From NCBI RefSeq assembly GCF_040545875.1, contig NZ_JBEPMR010000020.1: a stretch of DNA of 64,000 nucleotides. One strand, written 5' to 3'. Every line of letters begins with the position of its first letter. Within the stretch, counting starts at the first letter, position 1. The position numbers and the translations under genes are program-made. Source of the DNA: Faecalicatena_A orotica (lineage in GTDB: Bacteria > Bacillota > Clostridia > Lachnospirales > Lachnospiraceae). Positions 1 through 7,048 of this stretch are shown piece after piece. A model generated the notes under the pieces. The model had not been told where the DNA came from. It saw only the letters and a list, made by a program, of their open reading frames with translations, and did no database searches.

Positions 1-548
1 CGCAAATGTGATGAAAAATTTCTTTAAATCAGTACGTTTTTTAATGGTACGTGGGATTTAGTCTTGCATACAGGGTTCAGTTTTGGAATTCACGAGAACA
101 TCTGGATATGCACAAACTAATTTAGTGATCACAGGCACGTTTATAAACAGTCTCACAAAAATACACGGTGCCGTCGAATCGGTACCGATAATGATTACAA
201 AGTGAAAAGATATAAATAGTTCTTTAATTTTCTAAAACAAGATGGTATTCTAAATGAATACATGAGAAAGTATTATAAATAAAAAAATTATTAATAACAT
301 ACAATATTAAACAGTCTTAACTTCATAACAACTGGCAGTACCCCGGCTATCATGAAGAGACCTGTTTCAAGTCTCTTTTCTATAGACAAAAATAGTCCCT
401 CGTTAATATAACAACTGAATTTATGGAACCTTACGAAATTTGTCAAAAAAAGTCGACAGATATCGGTCATCTTTATGTGGTAATATTTGGTATGTAAACG
501 AAGGCTGGGATTTACGCATACTAAATAATTAACCAGGTGTGTAAATAT
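1..548. other. intergenic stretch, no gene seen
   Basis: AT-rich sequence before the first regulator. An open frame exists on the minus strand over 291-566 but it has no ribosome site, no family resemblance and overlaps the start of the HTH gene, so I do not call it. No RNA gene or repeat recognised. Confidence 0.5.
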
Positions 549-740
549 ATGAACAATAGACTGCAAGCAATACGTTGGGAAAAAGACTGGTCTCAGGAAA
601 AACTGAGCAGATTGAGCGGTGTTCCAAGAACTACAATATCAGCAATTGAATCTGGTACTACAACGAATCCATCCGTAGAGACTGCACTTCTTCTCTCCAA
701 GGCACTTGGTATCCCTGTTGAGAATATATTTGTTCTTTAA
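549..740 (+). CDS. small XRE-family helix-turn-helix regulator
   Basis: A 63-residue protein that is almost entirely one HTH_3 (Cro/C1-type) domain: SQEKLSRLSGVPRTTISAIE is the classic helix 2-turn-helix 3 pattern, followed by a SxETALLLSKALGIPVENIF tail typical of this family. It should bind DNA as a dimer; no sensor domain is present. ATG at 549 is preferred over the in-frame GTG at 537 because AGGTG at about 534-538 gives a normal spacing. It precedes a second XRE gene on the same strand by about 60 nt. Such mini-regulators are common in mobile and accessory DNA; target unknown. Confidence 0.8.
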   Translation: MNNRLQAIRWEKDWSQEKLSRLSGVPRTTISAIESGTTTNPSVETALLLSKALGIPVENIFVL

Positions 741-803
741 AGAACGCGTATATTTGCATACAAGGGTGATATTACTTAAAGTAAAAAATGGTTGGTGAAG
801 GAT

Positions 804-1022
804 ATGACAGAAAAAGAACTAGGAAACAGGCTGAGAATGTATCGGACGGCCCGCAGAATGACTCAGGTTGATCTGGCAAAGCCGCTGAATATGACACGCC
901 AGACCGTGTCTACATATGAGACAGGAAGCCGCATCCCGGATATCTATACTTTATGGGCGATGGCGGACATCTACAATATAACTATCGATGAATTGATAGG
1001 GCGGAGAACCGGGCACCATTAA
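804..1022 (+). CDS. small XRE-family helix-turn-helix regulator
   Basis: A 72-residue single-domain HTH_3 protein: MTQVDLAKPLNMTRQTVSTY is the HTH, followed by SRIPDIYTLWAMADIYNI, the usual helix 4-5 signature. It resembles the protein at 1501-1764 (both have MTQ-xLA, T-S/x-YE-G, R-PDI and a final D-LxxR), so the two are probably paralogues. ATG 804 follows GGTGA at 794-798; in-frame TTG 792 and GTG 795 are alternatives. A terminator-like hairpin overlaps its stop codon. Function beyond DNA binding cannot be read from the sequence. Confidence 0.8.
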   Translation: MTEKELGNRLRMYRTARRMTQVDLAKPLNMTRQTVSTYETGSRIPDIYTLWAMADIYNITIDELIGRRTGHH

Positions 1023-1042
1023 CCGGGGCTCCGTCTTTTTGT
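999..1042 (+). terminator. probable Rho-independent terminator of the XRE gene
   Basis: GCGGAG-AA-CCGG pairs with CCGG-GG-CTCCGT around a loop that contains the TAA stop at 1020-1022, followed by CTTTTTG. One internal AA/CC mismatch weakens the stem. Confidence 0.6.
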
Positions 1043-1055
1043 TTGCTTCACTTTG

Positions 1056-1082
1056 TTTCATAAAATGAACTTTCCTATGAAA
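1056..1082. repeat. 27-bp palindromic repeat, copy 1
   Basis: TTTCATA and TATGAAA arms around AAATGAACTTTCC. A near-identical palindrome lies at 56920-56946 (TTTCATAGGA...TCCTATGAAA). Both share the core ACTTTCCTATGAAA. Two copies 56 kb apart suggest a dispersed genomic repeat. Confidence 0.55.
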
Positions 1083-1087
1083 TGAAA

Positions 1088-1132
1088 ACAAGTGTTAAAT
1101 AATCGTCTCTAAACCGATTACCTAACACTTGT
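1088..1132 (-). terminator. terminator downstream of tRNA-Gly
   Basis: An 18-bp imperfect stem (ACAAGTGTTA-AATAATCG against CGATTACC-TAACACTTGT). On the minus strand it is followed by TTTTCATTTC. It lies 24 nt past the 3' end of the tRNA gene. Confidence 0.7.
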
Positions 1133-1155
1133 CTTTTCTTTCTAAAGCCTTAAGA

Positions 1156-1227
1156 GCGATAGACGGGATTCGAACCCGCGACCCCGACCTTGGCAAGGTC
1201 GTACTCTACCAACTGAGCCACTATCGC
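1156..1227 (-). tRNA. tRNA-Gly (anticodon GCC)
   Basis: Minus-strand 72-nt cloverleaf. The acceptor stem is GCGATAG/CTATCGC, the D-arm contains GCTCAGTTGGTAGAG, the anticodon stem-loop is CGACC-TTGCCAA-GGTCG with anticodon GCC, and the T-arm is CGGGTTCGAATCCCG. CCA is not encoded. Reads GGC/GGT codons. The two flanking XRE genes fit the frequent use of tRNA regions as integration sites, but no att duplication is visible. Confidence 0.97.
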
Positions 1228-1500
1228 GTATGTTGTATATTTCCTGACCGGAACAATAATTACTATACTATATGAAGTTCAGATTGTCAACACATTTTTT
1301 AAAGTTTTTTATATTTTTTTTAAATTTCTAATTTTTTGCTCAGTTTGGATTTCTCCCCCGATTATTTATTTCTTACTAACGCATAACCATGTCATCATTA
1401 TGATGCCCGCCTACCACGCTTTTCCATTTGTAATTTCACAGGCTATCATATAGAATGAACATAGAATTTAATAACTCCGTGCAAAAATTTGGTGAAAATA
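1228..1500. other. intergenic, AT-rich
   Basis: Contains the tRNA promoter region on the minus strand and a T-rich tract near 1300-1340. No gene or repeat recognised. Confidence 0.5.
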
Positions 1501-1764
1501 ATGATAACTAATGATACGATTGGCCGAAATATTAGACGGCTGCGCAAAGAACGCAACATGACACAATTAAATTTAGCTCGAAAGATCAACCTGCATCGTG
1601 CCACTTTATCCGCTTATGAACTCGGGAAACGTCTCCCTGATATTTTTATCCTAATATCAATTGCAGACGCATTTCATGTAAGCCTTGACGTGCTGGTGGA
1701 CAGGGATTTTCGCCCTGCCTCGCCGGCACTTTCCGATTCTGAAAAGAATATTCCGAAAATCTAA
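1501..1764 (+). CDS. small XRE-family helix-turn-helix regulator
   Basis: An 87-residue protein: an N-terminal HTH_3 domain (RNMTQLNLARKINLHRATLS as recognition region, then KRLPDIFILISIADAFHVSL) and a short C-terminal tail ending in a lysine-rich stretch. ATG 1501 has GGTGA eight bases upstream, exactly as in the gene at 804; TTG 1489 is the in-frame alternative. It looks like a diverged paralogue of that gene. It converges on aspS, whose stop lies 58 nt downstream on the other strand. No ligand domain; target unknown. Confidence 0.78.
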   Translation: MITNDTIGRNIRRLRKERNMTQLNLARKINLHRATLSAYELGKRLPDIFILISIADAFHVSLDVLVDRDFRPASPALSDSEKNIPKI

Positions 1765-1821
1765 GGCCTATCTGACTTCTATTTTATTGATAATCGACAC
1801 TGAACGACCTTATCCTCAACT

Positions 1822-3606
1822 TTATTCAGCAGAGCATTTTTCCAGTCCCAATTCCTCAAGCTGTTTATCATCAACCTCACTTGGTGCTTCCGTCATCAGG
1901 CAGGAAGCATCCTTTACCTTCGGGAATGCCATGACATCACGGATGCTGTCCTCTTTTGCCATGAGCATGACCATACGGTCCAGGCCATATGCAAGGCCTG
2001 CGTGAGGGGGCACACCGTATTTAAACGCATCCAGAAGGAAACCGAACTGCTCATATGCCTGTTCTTTTGTGAACCCAAGCACTTCAAACATCTTTTCCTG
2101 AATATCATTCTGGAAGATTCTGACGCTTCCCCCGCCGATCTCGTTCCCGTTCAGTACGATATCGTAAGCTTTGGCACGGACCCTTCCCGGATCGTCATCG
2201 ATGTACTTAAGGTCTTCCTCCATCGGCATGGTAAACGGATGGTGCATTGCCATGAAACGGTTCTGTTCATCGCTCCACTCGAGAAGCGGGAACTCTGTGA
2301 CCCATACAAACTTATATTCATCCTTATTCAGGATTTCCATCTGTTTCGCAATTTCCAGACGCAGGTTCCCAAGTACATCCCAGACAACTTTATTCTTGTC
2401 TGCTGCAAAGAGAAGTAAGTCTCCCGGCTCTCCGGCCATTGCCTGGATCAGGTTCTGCATCTGCCCTTCTGTCATGAACTTTGCAAACGATGACTTCACC
2501 GTCCCATCCGTCTGGAGTGCAATATAGGCAAGTCCCTTTGCCCCGAAATCCTTTGCAAAATCAACCAGCTTGTCGATCTTTTTACGCGGCATGCCGCCCT
2601 GTCCCTTAGCGTTGATGCCCCGGACAGTTCCGCCGTTTTCAATAGCGCCTTTAAAGACAACAAATTCACAATCCTTTACCGTATCCGTTACATCTGTCAG
2701 CTCCATGCCGAAACGGGTGTCCGGCTTGTCAGAGCCATAACGGTCCATCGCTTCCTGCCAGGTCATTCTTGGAATCGGGAGTGTAACCTCCACATCCAGA
2801 ACTTCTTTGAACAACTTCGCCAGAAGCCTCTCATTCACATCAATCACATCGTCCACATCCACAAAAGAAAGTTCCATGTCGATCTGTGTAAACTCAGGCT
2901 GTCGGTCGGCACGCAGGTCCTCGTCACGGAAACATTTTGCAATCTGGAAATAACGGTCATATCCTGAGCACATCAGCAGCTGCTTGAACAGCTGTGGTGA
3001 CTGCGGAAGTCCATAAAAACTGCCCGGATGTATACGGCTCGGTACCAGATAATCCCTTGCGCCTTCCGGCGTACTCTTTCCAAGCACCGGTGTCTCAATC
3101 TCTAAGAACCCTTCCTCTGACAGGAACTGGCGTGTCAGAGTCGCAACCTTGCTTCTCATCATCAGGTTCCGCTGGAGATCCGGCCTTCTCAGGTCCAGAT
3201 AACGGTATTTCAGACGGAGTTCTTCCTTCGTCTTGCTGTTTTCTTCAATCGGGAACGGAGGGGTTTCTGATTCTGAAAGAATCCGCAGTTCCTCTGCCCT
3301 TATTTCAATCTCACCGGTAGCCAGATTCTCGTTCACTGCCCCGCTTCGGGCTTCAACATTACCTACAACTGCGATAACAAACTCACTCCGGAGTTTTGCC
3401 GCCTTTTCGATCAGTTCTGCCTTATCTTCGCCTTCAAATACAATCTGCAGGATACCGGAACGGTCACGGAGGTCCACAAACACAATGCCGCCTTTATTCC
3501 GGTTCTTCTGAACCCATCCCATTACAGTCACTTTCTCACCGGTATTTACGCTTGACAGCTCCGCACAGCGGTGAGTTCTCTTCAAGCCCTTCATTGATTC
3601 TGCCAT
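1822..3606 (-). CDS. aspS: aspartyl-tRNA synthetase
   Basis: Class II synthetase of 594 residues, the normal bacterial AspRS size; charges tRNA-Asp in the cytoplasm. An N-terminal OB-fold anticodon-binding domain (GWVQKNRNKGGIVFVDLRDR) covers about residues 15-110; the catalytic core has motif 2 (FRDEDLRADRQPEFTQID) and the bacterial GAD insertion around 290-420; motif 3 is GLAYGLDRMVMLMAKEDSIR near the C-terminus. ATG 3606 is chosen because GAGAGG lies about 9 nt upstream; an in-frame ATG at 3615 has no usable spacing. It is the last gene of the minus-strand run hemZ-hisS-aspS, separated from hisS by a strong hairpin. Whether it is discriminating or not cannot be settled here. Confidence 0.97.
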   Translation of the reverse strand: MAESMKGLKRTHRCAELSSVNTGEKVTVMGWVQKNRNKGGIVFVDLRDRSGILQIVFEGEDKAELIEKAAKLRSEFVIAVVGNVEARSGAVNENLATGEIEIRAEELRILSESETPPFPIEENSKTKEELRLKYRYLDLRRPDLQRNLMMRSKVATLTRQFLSEEGFLEIETPVLGKSTPEGARDYLVPSRIHPGSFYGLPQSPQLFKQLLMCSGYDRYFQIAKCFRDEDLRADRQPEFTQIDMELSFVDVDDVIDVNERLLAKLFKEVLDVEVTLPIPRMTWQEAMDRYGSDKPDTRFGMELTDVTDTVKDCEFVVFKGAIENGGTVRGINAKGQGGMPRKKIDKLVDFAKDFGAKGLAYIALQTDGTVKSSFAKFMTEGQMQNLIQAMAGEPGDLLLFAADKNKVVWDVLGNLRLEIAKQMEILNKDEYKFVWVTEFPLLEWSDEQNRFMAMHHPFTMPMEEDLKYIDDDPGRVRAKAYDIVLNGNEIGGGSVRIFQNDIQEKMFEVLGFTKEQAYEQFGFLLDAFKYGVPPHAGLAYGLDRMVMLMAKEDSIRDVMAFPKVKDASCLMTEAPSEVDDKQLEELGLEKCSAE

Positions 3607-3630
3607 AATTTCCATCCTCTCTTCTTCAGA

Positions 3631-3664
3631 GGGGTCTGACCCTTTTGCAAAGGGGTCAGACCCC
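3631..3664. terminator. strong hairpin between hisS and aspS
   Basis: A perfect 12-bp stem GGGGTCTGACCC/GGGTCAGACCCC with a TTTTGCAAAG loop in the 77-nt hisS-aspS gap. There is no clear U-run, so it may be an mRNA-stability or partial-termination element rather than a full terminator. Confidence 0.5.
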
Positions 3665-3683
3665 CGTCACACTTTTTTCACAT

Positions 3684-4949
3684 TTACAGTTCATTTATGG
3701 AGTCGCGGTAACATTCAACGATGTCTTCATACCCCTGCTCCACCAATTGTTCTTTCTGGAATTTTTTATTTTTCTTCATATTAACGATCATGACCTGTTT
3801 TCCTGCCGCGCGTTCTTCTTTTGCAAGGCTTAATACTTTCAGCATGCCTTCCTGAGGCATGTTCTTCTCGATGAGGAACGCCTTTTTAGACCTGCTTGTC
3901 GGCACTTGATAGCCTCTTTCCAGCAGGAGCATGACAATTCGTTCGAACCCGATTGAGAAACCTACCGCAGGGGTATTCTGTCCCGTGAATTTCCCGATCA
4001 TCTCATCGTAACGTCCGCCGCCGCCTACAGAACCGCCGAACTCGTCCATAGAGATTTCGAAAATAGTCCCGGTATAATAGGACATTCCACGTACGAGTGT
4101 GGGGTCGAAGCTGATCTTGAAATCAGCCTCTCTGGCCGTTTCCACACTTGTAATAATCATTTCCAGTGAAGACGCTGCTTCATCCGGGAGAAAGCCTTCC
4201 AGTTTCTCTTTGCAGTAGCGTACGCCCTCCACGTTGTTTGTAATTTCTTTGAAAAGCTGAAGATATTTTTCCACCGATTCTTTCTCATATCCGCACTCCT
4301 CTAATTCAGATGCAACACCGTCCATGCCGATCTTGTCCATCTTGTCCAGTATAATGAATACATTCTCGTAGTCTTCTTCTTTGAATCCGCTGTAAGCCGC
4401 CATCGCCTTCAAAAATCTGCGGTCATTGATGCGGATCGTGAAATTTCTGAAATCCAGCTTTCCAAGCAGCGTGGATGTCGCAAGAATCAGCTCGATCTCC
4501 GCGAGATTGCCCGGTTCGCCCAAAATGTCGATGTCACACTGCATAAACTGACGGAAACGCCCTCTCTGCGGTCTGTCGGCGCGCCACACATTCCCCATCT
4601 GCAGTGCCTTGAAAGGTGACGGGAGGTCGTTGGCATTATTTGAATAATACCGTGACAGCGGCACGGTCAGGTCATAACGCAGTCCCCCGTCAACCAGGTC
4701 ACTCTCTGTCTGTGCTGTATCGATCTTTAACTTTTCGCCTCTTTTTAGTATCTTGAAAATCAGCTTTTCATTATCCCCGCCCTGCTTGCTGCACAGGTTT
4801 TCAATATGTTCCACACAGGGAGTCTCTATGGATGAAAATCCAAATGCTTTGTAAGTTTCTTTGATGAGTCCTATCACGTAATCTCTGATCTCCATCTCAG
4901 CGGGCATCATGTCCTTCATTCCGGTGACCGGTTTCTTCTTTAACGCCAT
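3684..4949 (-). CDS. hisS: histidyl-tRNA synthetase
   Basis: Class II HisRS of 421 residues. Motif 2 region RADRPQRGRFRQFMQCDIDI, the HisRS signature LVRGMSYYTGTIFEI and the glycine-rich SVGGGGRYDEM are all present, with a C-terminal anticodon-binding domain from about residue 330. Start ATG 4949 has AAAAGGAG 7 nt upstream and overlaps the end of hemZ by 10 nt, indicating translational coupling. Attaches histidine to tRNA-His. No T-box leader is visible because the gene lies inside an operon. An upstream in-frame ATG (4955) is less well placed. Confidence 0.96.
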   Translation of the reverse strand: MALKKKPVTGMKDMMPAEMEIRDYVIGLIKETYKAFGFSSIETPCVEHIENLCSKQGGDNEKLIFKILKRGEKLKIDTAQTESDLVDGGLRYDLTVPLSRYYSNNANDLPSPFKALQMGNVWRADRPQRGRFRQFMQCDIDILGEPGNLAEIELILATSTLLGKLDFRNFTIRINDRRFLKAMAAYSGFKEEDYENVFIILDKMDKIGMDGVASELEECGYEKESVEKYLQLFKEITNNVEGVRYCKEKLEGFLPDEAASSLEMIITSVETAREADFKISFDPTLVRGMSYYTGTIFEISMDEFGGSVGGGGRYDEMIGKFTGQNTPAVGFSIGFERIVMLLLERGYQVPTSRSKKAFLIEKNMPQEGMLKVLSLAKEERAAGKQVMIVNMKKNKKFQKEQLVEQGYEDIVECYRDSINEL

Positions 4950-6367
4950 AACCATTCTCCTTTTCGCTCTATCATTTCGTCAATACGGCCGATATATTCC
5001 GTAATGTCTTTCACATTCTCAATCCTGACCAGGTTGCTCTTCTTCCCGTTCTCCATCTGTACCTTCTCCGGGAGCACGATCTTTGTAGAAGAACCTGCCC
5101 CTGCCGCAAGGATTGTCTGTTTTTCTTCCATAATAAGTATATTGTATATTCCGGCTTTGTCAACCTTTGCGTAACCAACATTTTCAAAATTTCCCGCAAT
5201 ATTCTTCTGCCGGTACAGATAATAAGGCACAAGTCCCATCCTCTCTGCCGCCCCGGCGCTGTCCTCCACCATCTGTTCAATCTCGCTGTGCAGGTCAATC
5301 CGGCAGTGTTCCTGTCCTAGACGGGCAGCCCGTTTGATTGCGAGCGCATGTACGGTCAGGCTGTCTGGCCCCAGTGCTTCTATCTGTCTTAAGGTATCAC
5401 GCATATCCCCTGCATTCTCACCGGGCAGTCCTGCAATCAGGTCCATGTTAATATTGTCAAATCCAAGTTTCCTCGCCATATGGAACACATCTTTCACATC
5501 CTGAACAGTATGTCTGCGCCCCACCTCATCCAGCGTTTTCTGCTGCATGGTCTGCGGGTTGATAGAAATACGCGTTACCGGATACTGGGAAAGCACTTCT
5601 AGTTTCTCCCTTGTGATACTGTCTGGTCTGCCGGCTTCTACCGTAAACTCCTTCAGTTCCCCGTAAGAAAAGGTGTCCCCCAGATGCATAAGCAGCCGTT
5701 CCAGCTGATCCGCCTCAAGGGTCGTCGGAGTCCCGCCGCCTATATAAATGGTATTCAGTTTCTTACCCTGTACCGCCCTGCCAATTGCCGTAATCTCCCT
5801 GCAAAGCGCGTCCATATAAGCGTCAATCCGGTCTTTCCATTTTTCGAGAGGTGAGGAACTAAAAGAACAGTAGGAACAGATGCTCGGACAAAACGGGATC
5901 CCCACATACAGACTGTACCCATTGTCATAGTCCAGAAGGTCCAGCTGCGCCTTTTCTCTCTTTGCAATCTCCAGTCCGAGCTGTGCCTTCTTCGCGCTGA
6001 CCGCGTATTCTTTTTTCAGAAACTGAATAATTTCTTTTTCACGCATTCCTGTTTCCACTTGCTGCATGATGAGCTTCGTGGGCCTTACGCCGGTGAGCAT
6101 ACCCCACGCAAGCTGTATCCCAGTCTCTTTGGACAGCCAGTCATACACATGTCTGGTCACAAACTTCTTGCGCTCCTGCCGGTCCGTAAGGGCGTTGATT
6201 TCACCTTCGGTAATGGAAAAGCAAGAGCCCCCTTCCAACGTTAGTTTTACCAGAGGTTCTTGCCCTTCATCCACCTTTTGCCCGATCTCCGTGTTCGGGA
6301 AAAAGGCCTTCGTGATATGATATAAATTATACATATACAGTGTATCTTTACTGCTTATTTCAATCAT
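4940..6367 (-). CDS. hemZ: coproporphyrinogen dehydrogenase-like radical SAM protein HemZ
   Basis: 475-residue radical SAM enzyme of the HemN/HemZ family. The cluster motif CPSICSYCSF (CxxxCxxC) sits near residue 163, preceded by YVGIPF; IYIGGGTPTTL and the E-G-RPDSIT region follow, as in oxygen-independent coproporphyrinogen oxidases. An N-terminal extension of about 150 residues (with RPTKL) is characteristic of the clostridial/bacillar HemZ group placed next to hisS and aspS. The true substrate is not established by sequence: family members may act in haem metabolism or as haem chaperones. Start is the first ATG; the end overlaps hisS. Confidence 0.9.
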   Translation of the reverse strand: MIEISSKDTLYMYNLYHITKAFFPNTEIGQKVDEGQEPLVKLTLEGGSCFSITEGEINALTDRQERKKFVTRHVYDWLSKETGIQLAWGMLTGVRPTKLIMQQVETGMREKEIIQFLKKEYAVSAKKAQLGLEIAKREKAQLDLLDYDNGYSLYVGIPFCPSICSYCSFSSSPLEKWKDRIDAYMDALCREITAIGRAVQGKKLNTIYIGGGTPTTLEADQLERLLMHLGDTFSYGELKEFTVEAGRPDSITREKLEVLSQYPVTRISINPQTMQQKTLDEVGRRHTVQDVKDVFHMARKLGFDNINMDLIAGLPGENAGDMRDTLRQIEALGPDSLTVHALAIKRAARLGQEHCRIDLHSEIEQMVEDSAGAAERMGLVPYYLYRQKNIAGNFENVGYAKVDKAGIYNILIMEEKQTILAAGAGSSTKIVLPEKVQMENGKKSNLVRIENVKDITEYIGRIDEMIERKGEWLWR

Positions 6368-6421
6368 AATAGTTTTAAAAATCCCGCTTTCTGCTATTCA
6401 TTCGCAATCTGGTTCCCTATA

Positions 6422-7042
6422 TTAAAGAAACGGATTGTTCTTCTTCTCAAAAGCAATCGTCGTCTCATCCATATGGCCCGGATATACCTTTGTCTCATCC
6501 GGAAGGCACATCAGCCTATCCTGAATGGAACGGATCAGCTGTCCCGCATTCCCTGTCGGAAAATCTGACCTGCCGATGGAGGAACAGAATAAAGTATCCC
6601 CCGAAAACAGCACCCCTTCTGCCGGAATATAATAGCAGCAGCCTCCGATGGTATGCCCCGGCGTATAGATAACTTCTATATCGAATCCCGCTGCGTTCAG
6701 CTTCTCCTTATCCTTCACATATATGGCATCCGAAAATGTATATGCCCGCCCGTATGTGGAGGATGAGTTCAACGAAGCATCGCCAAGCAGTGCCTCCTCT
6801 TTTTCATGCGCATATACAGGAACCGGAAATTCCTCCAGGAATCCGTCCACACCCATGATGTGGTCGAAATGTCCGTGCGTCAGCAGAATGGCTGTCAGCT
6901 TCAGCCCCTGGTTCTTAATATGGCTCACAATCTCCGCCCTCAAAACCGCGGGATCTATCAGGATACATTCCTTCGTTTCTTCATTCTGCACAAGATAGCA
7001 ATTCGTGCTTATGATACCTATTACAAACTTTTCTATCTTCAT
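6422..7042 (-). CDS. metallo-beta-lactamase fold hydrolase (GloB-like)
   Basis: 206-residue MBL-fold protein. The metal-binding motif THGHFDHIMG lies near residue 56, with further ligands in YTPGHTIGG, FSGDTLF and the C-terminal YPGHMDETT. Size and motifs fit the hydroxyacylglutathione hydrolase-like group of single-domain hydrolases; the C-terminal glutathione-binding domain of true glyoxalase II is short or absent, so the substrate may be a different thioester. It lies 6 nt downstream of rel and upstream of hemZ on the same strand, as in many Clostridia, which suggests co-transcription. Confidence 0.88.
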   Translation of the reverse strand: MKIEKFVIGIISTNCYLVQNEETKECILIDPAVLRAEIVSHIKNQGLKLTAILLTHGHFDHIMGVDGFLEEFPVPVYAHEKEEALLGDASLNSSSTYGRAYTFSDAIYVKDKEKLNAAGFDIEVIYTPGHTIGGCCYYIPAEGVLFSGDTLFCSSIGRSDFPTGNAGQLIRSIQDRLMCLPDETKVYPGHMDETTIAFEKKNNPFL

Positions 7043-7048
7043 CTTAAC

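Noticed and set aside
291..566. Minus-strand open frame of 91 codons
   Set aside because: No ribosome site, no family features, and it overlaps the HTH gene start.
4950..6420. T-box riboswitch before the hisS/aspS run
   Set aside because: No T-box consensus or specifier-loop structure found upstream of hemZ or between the genes.
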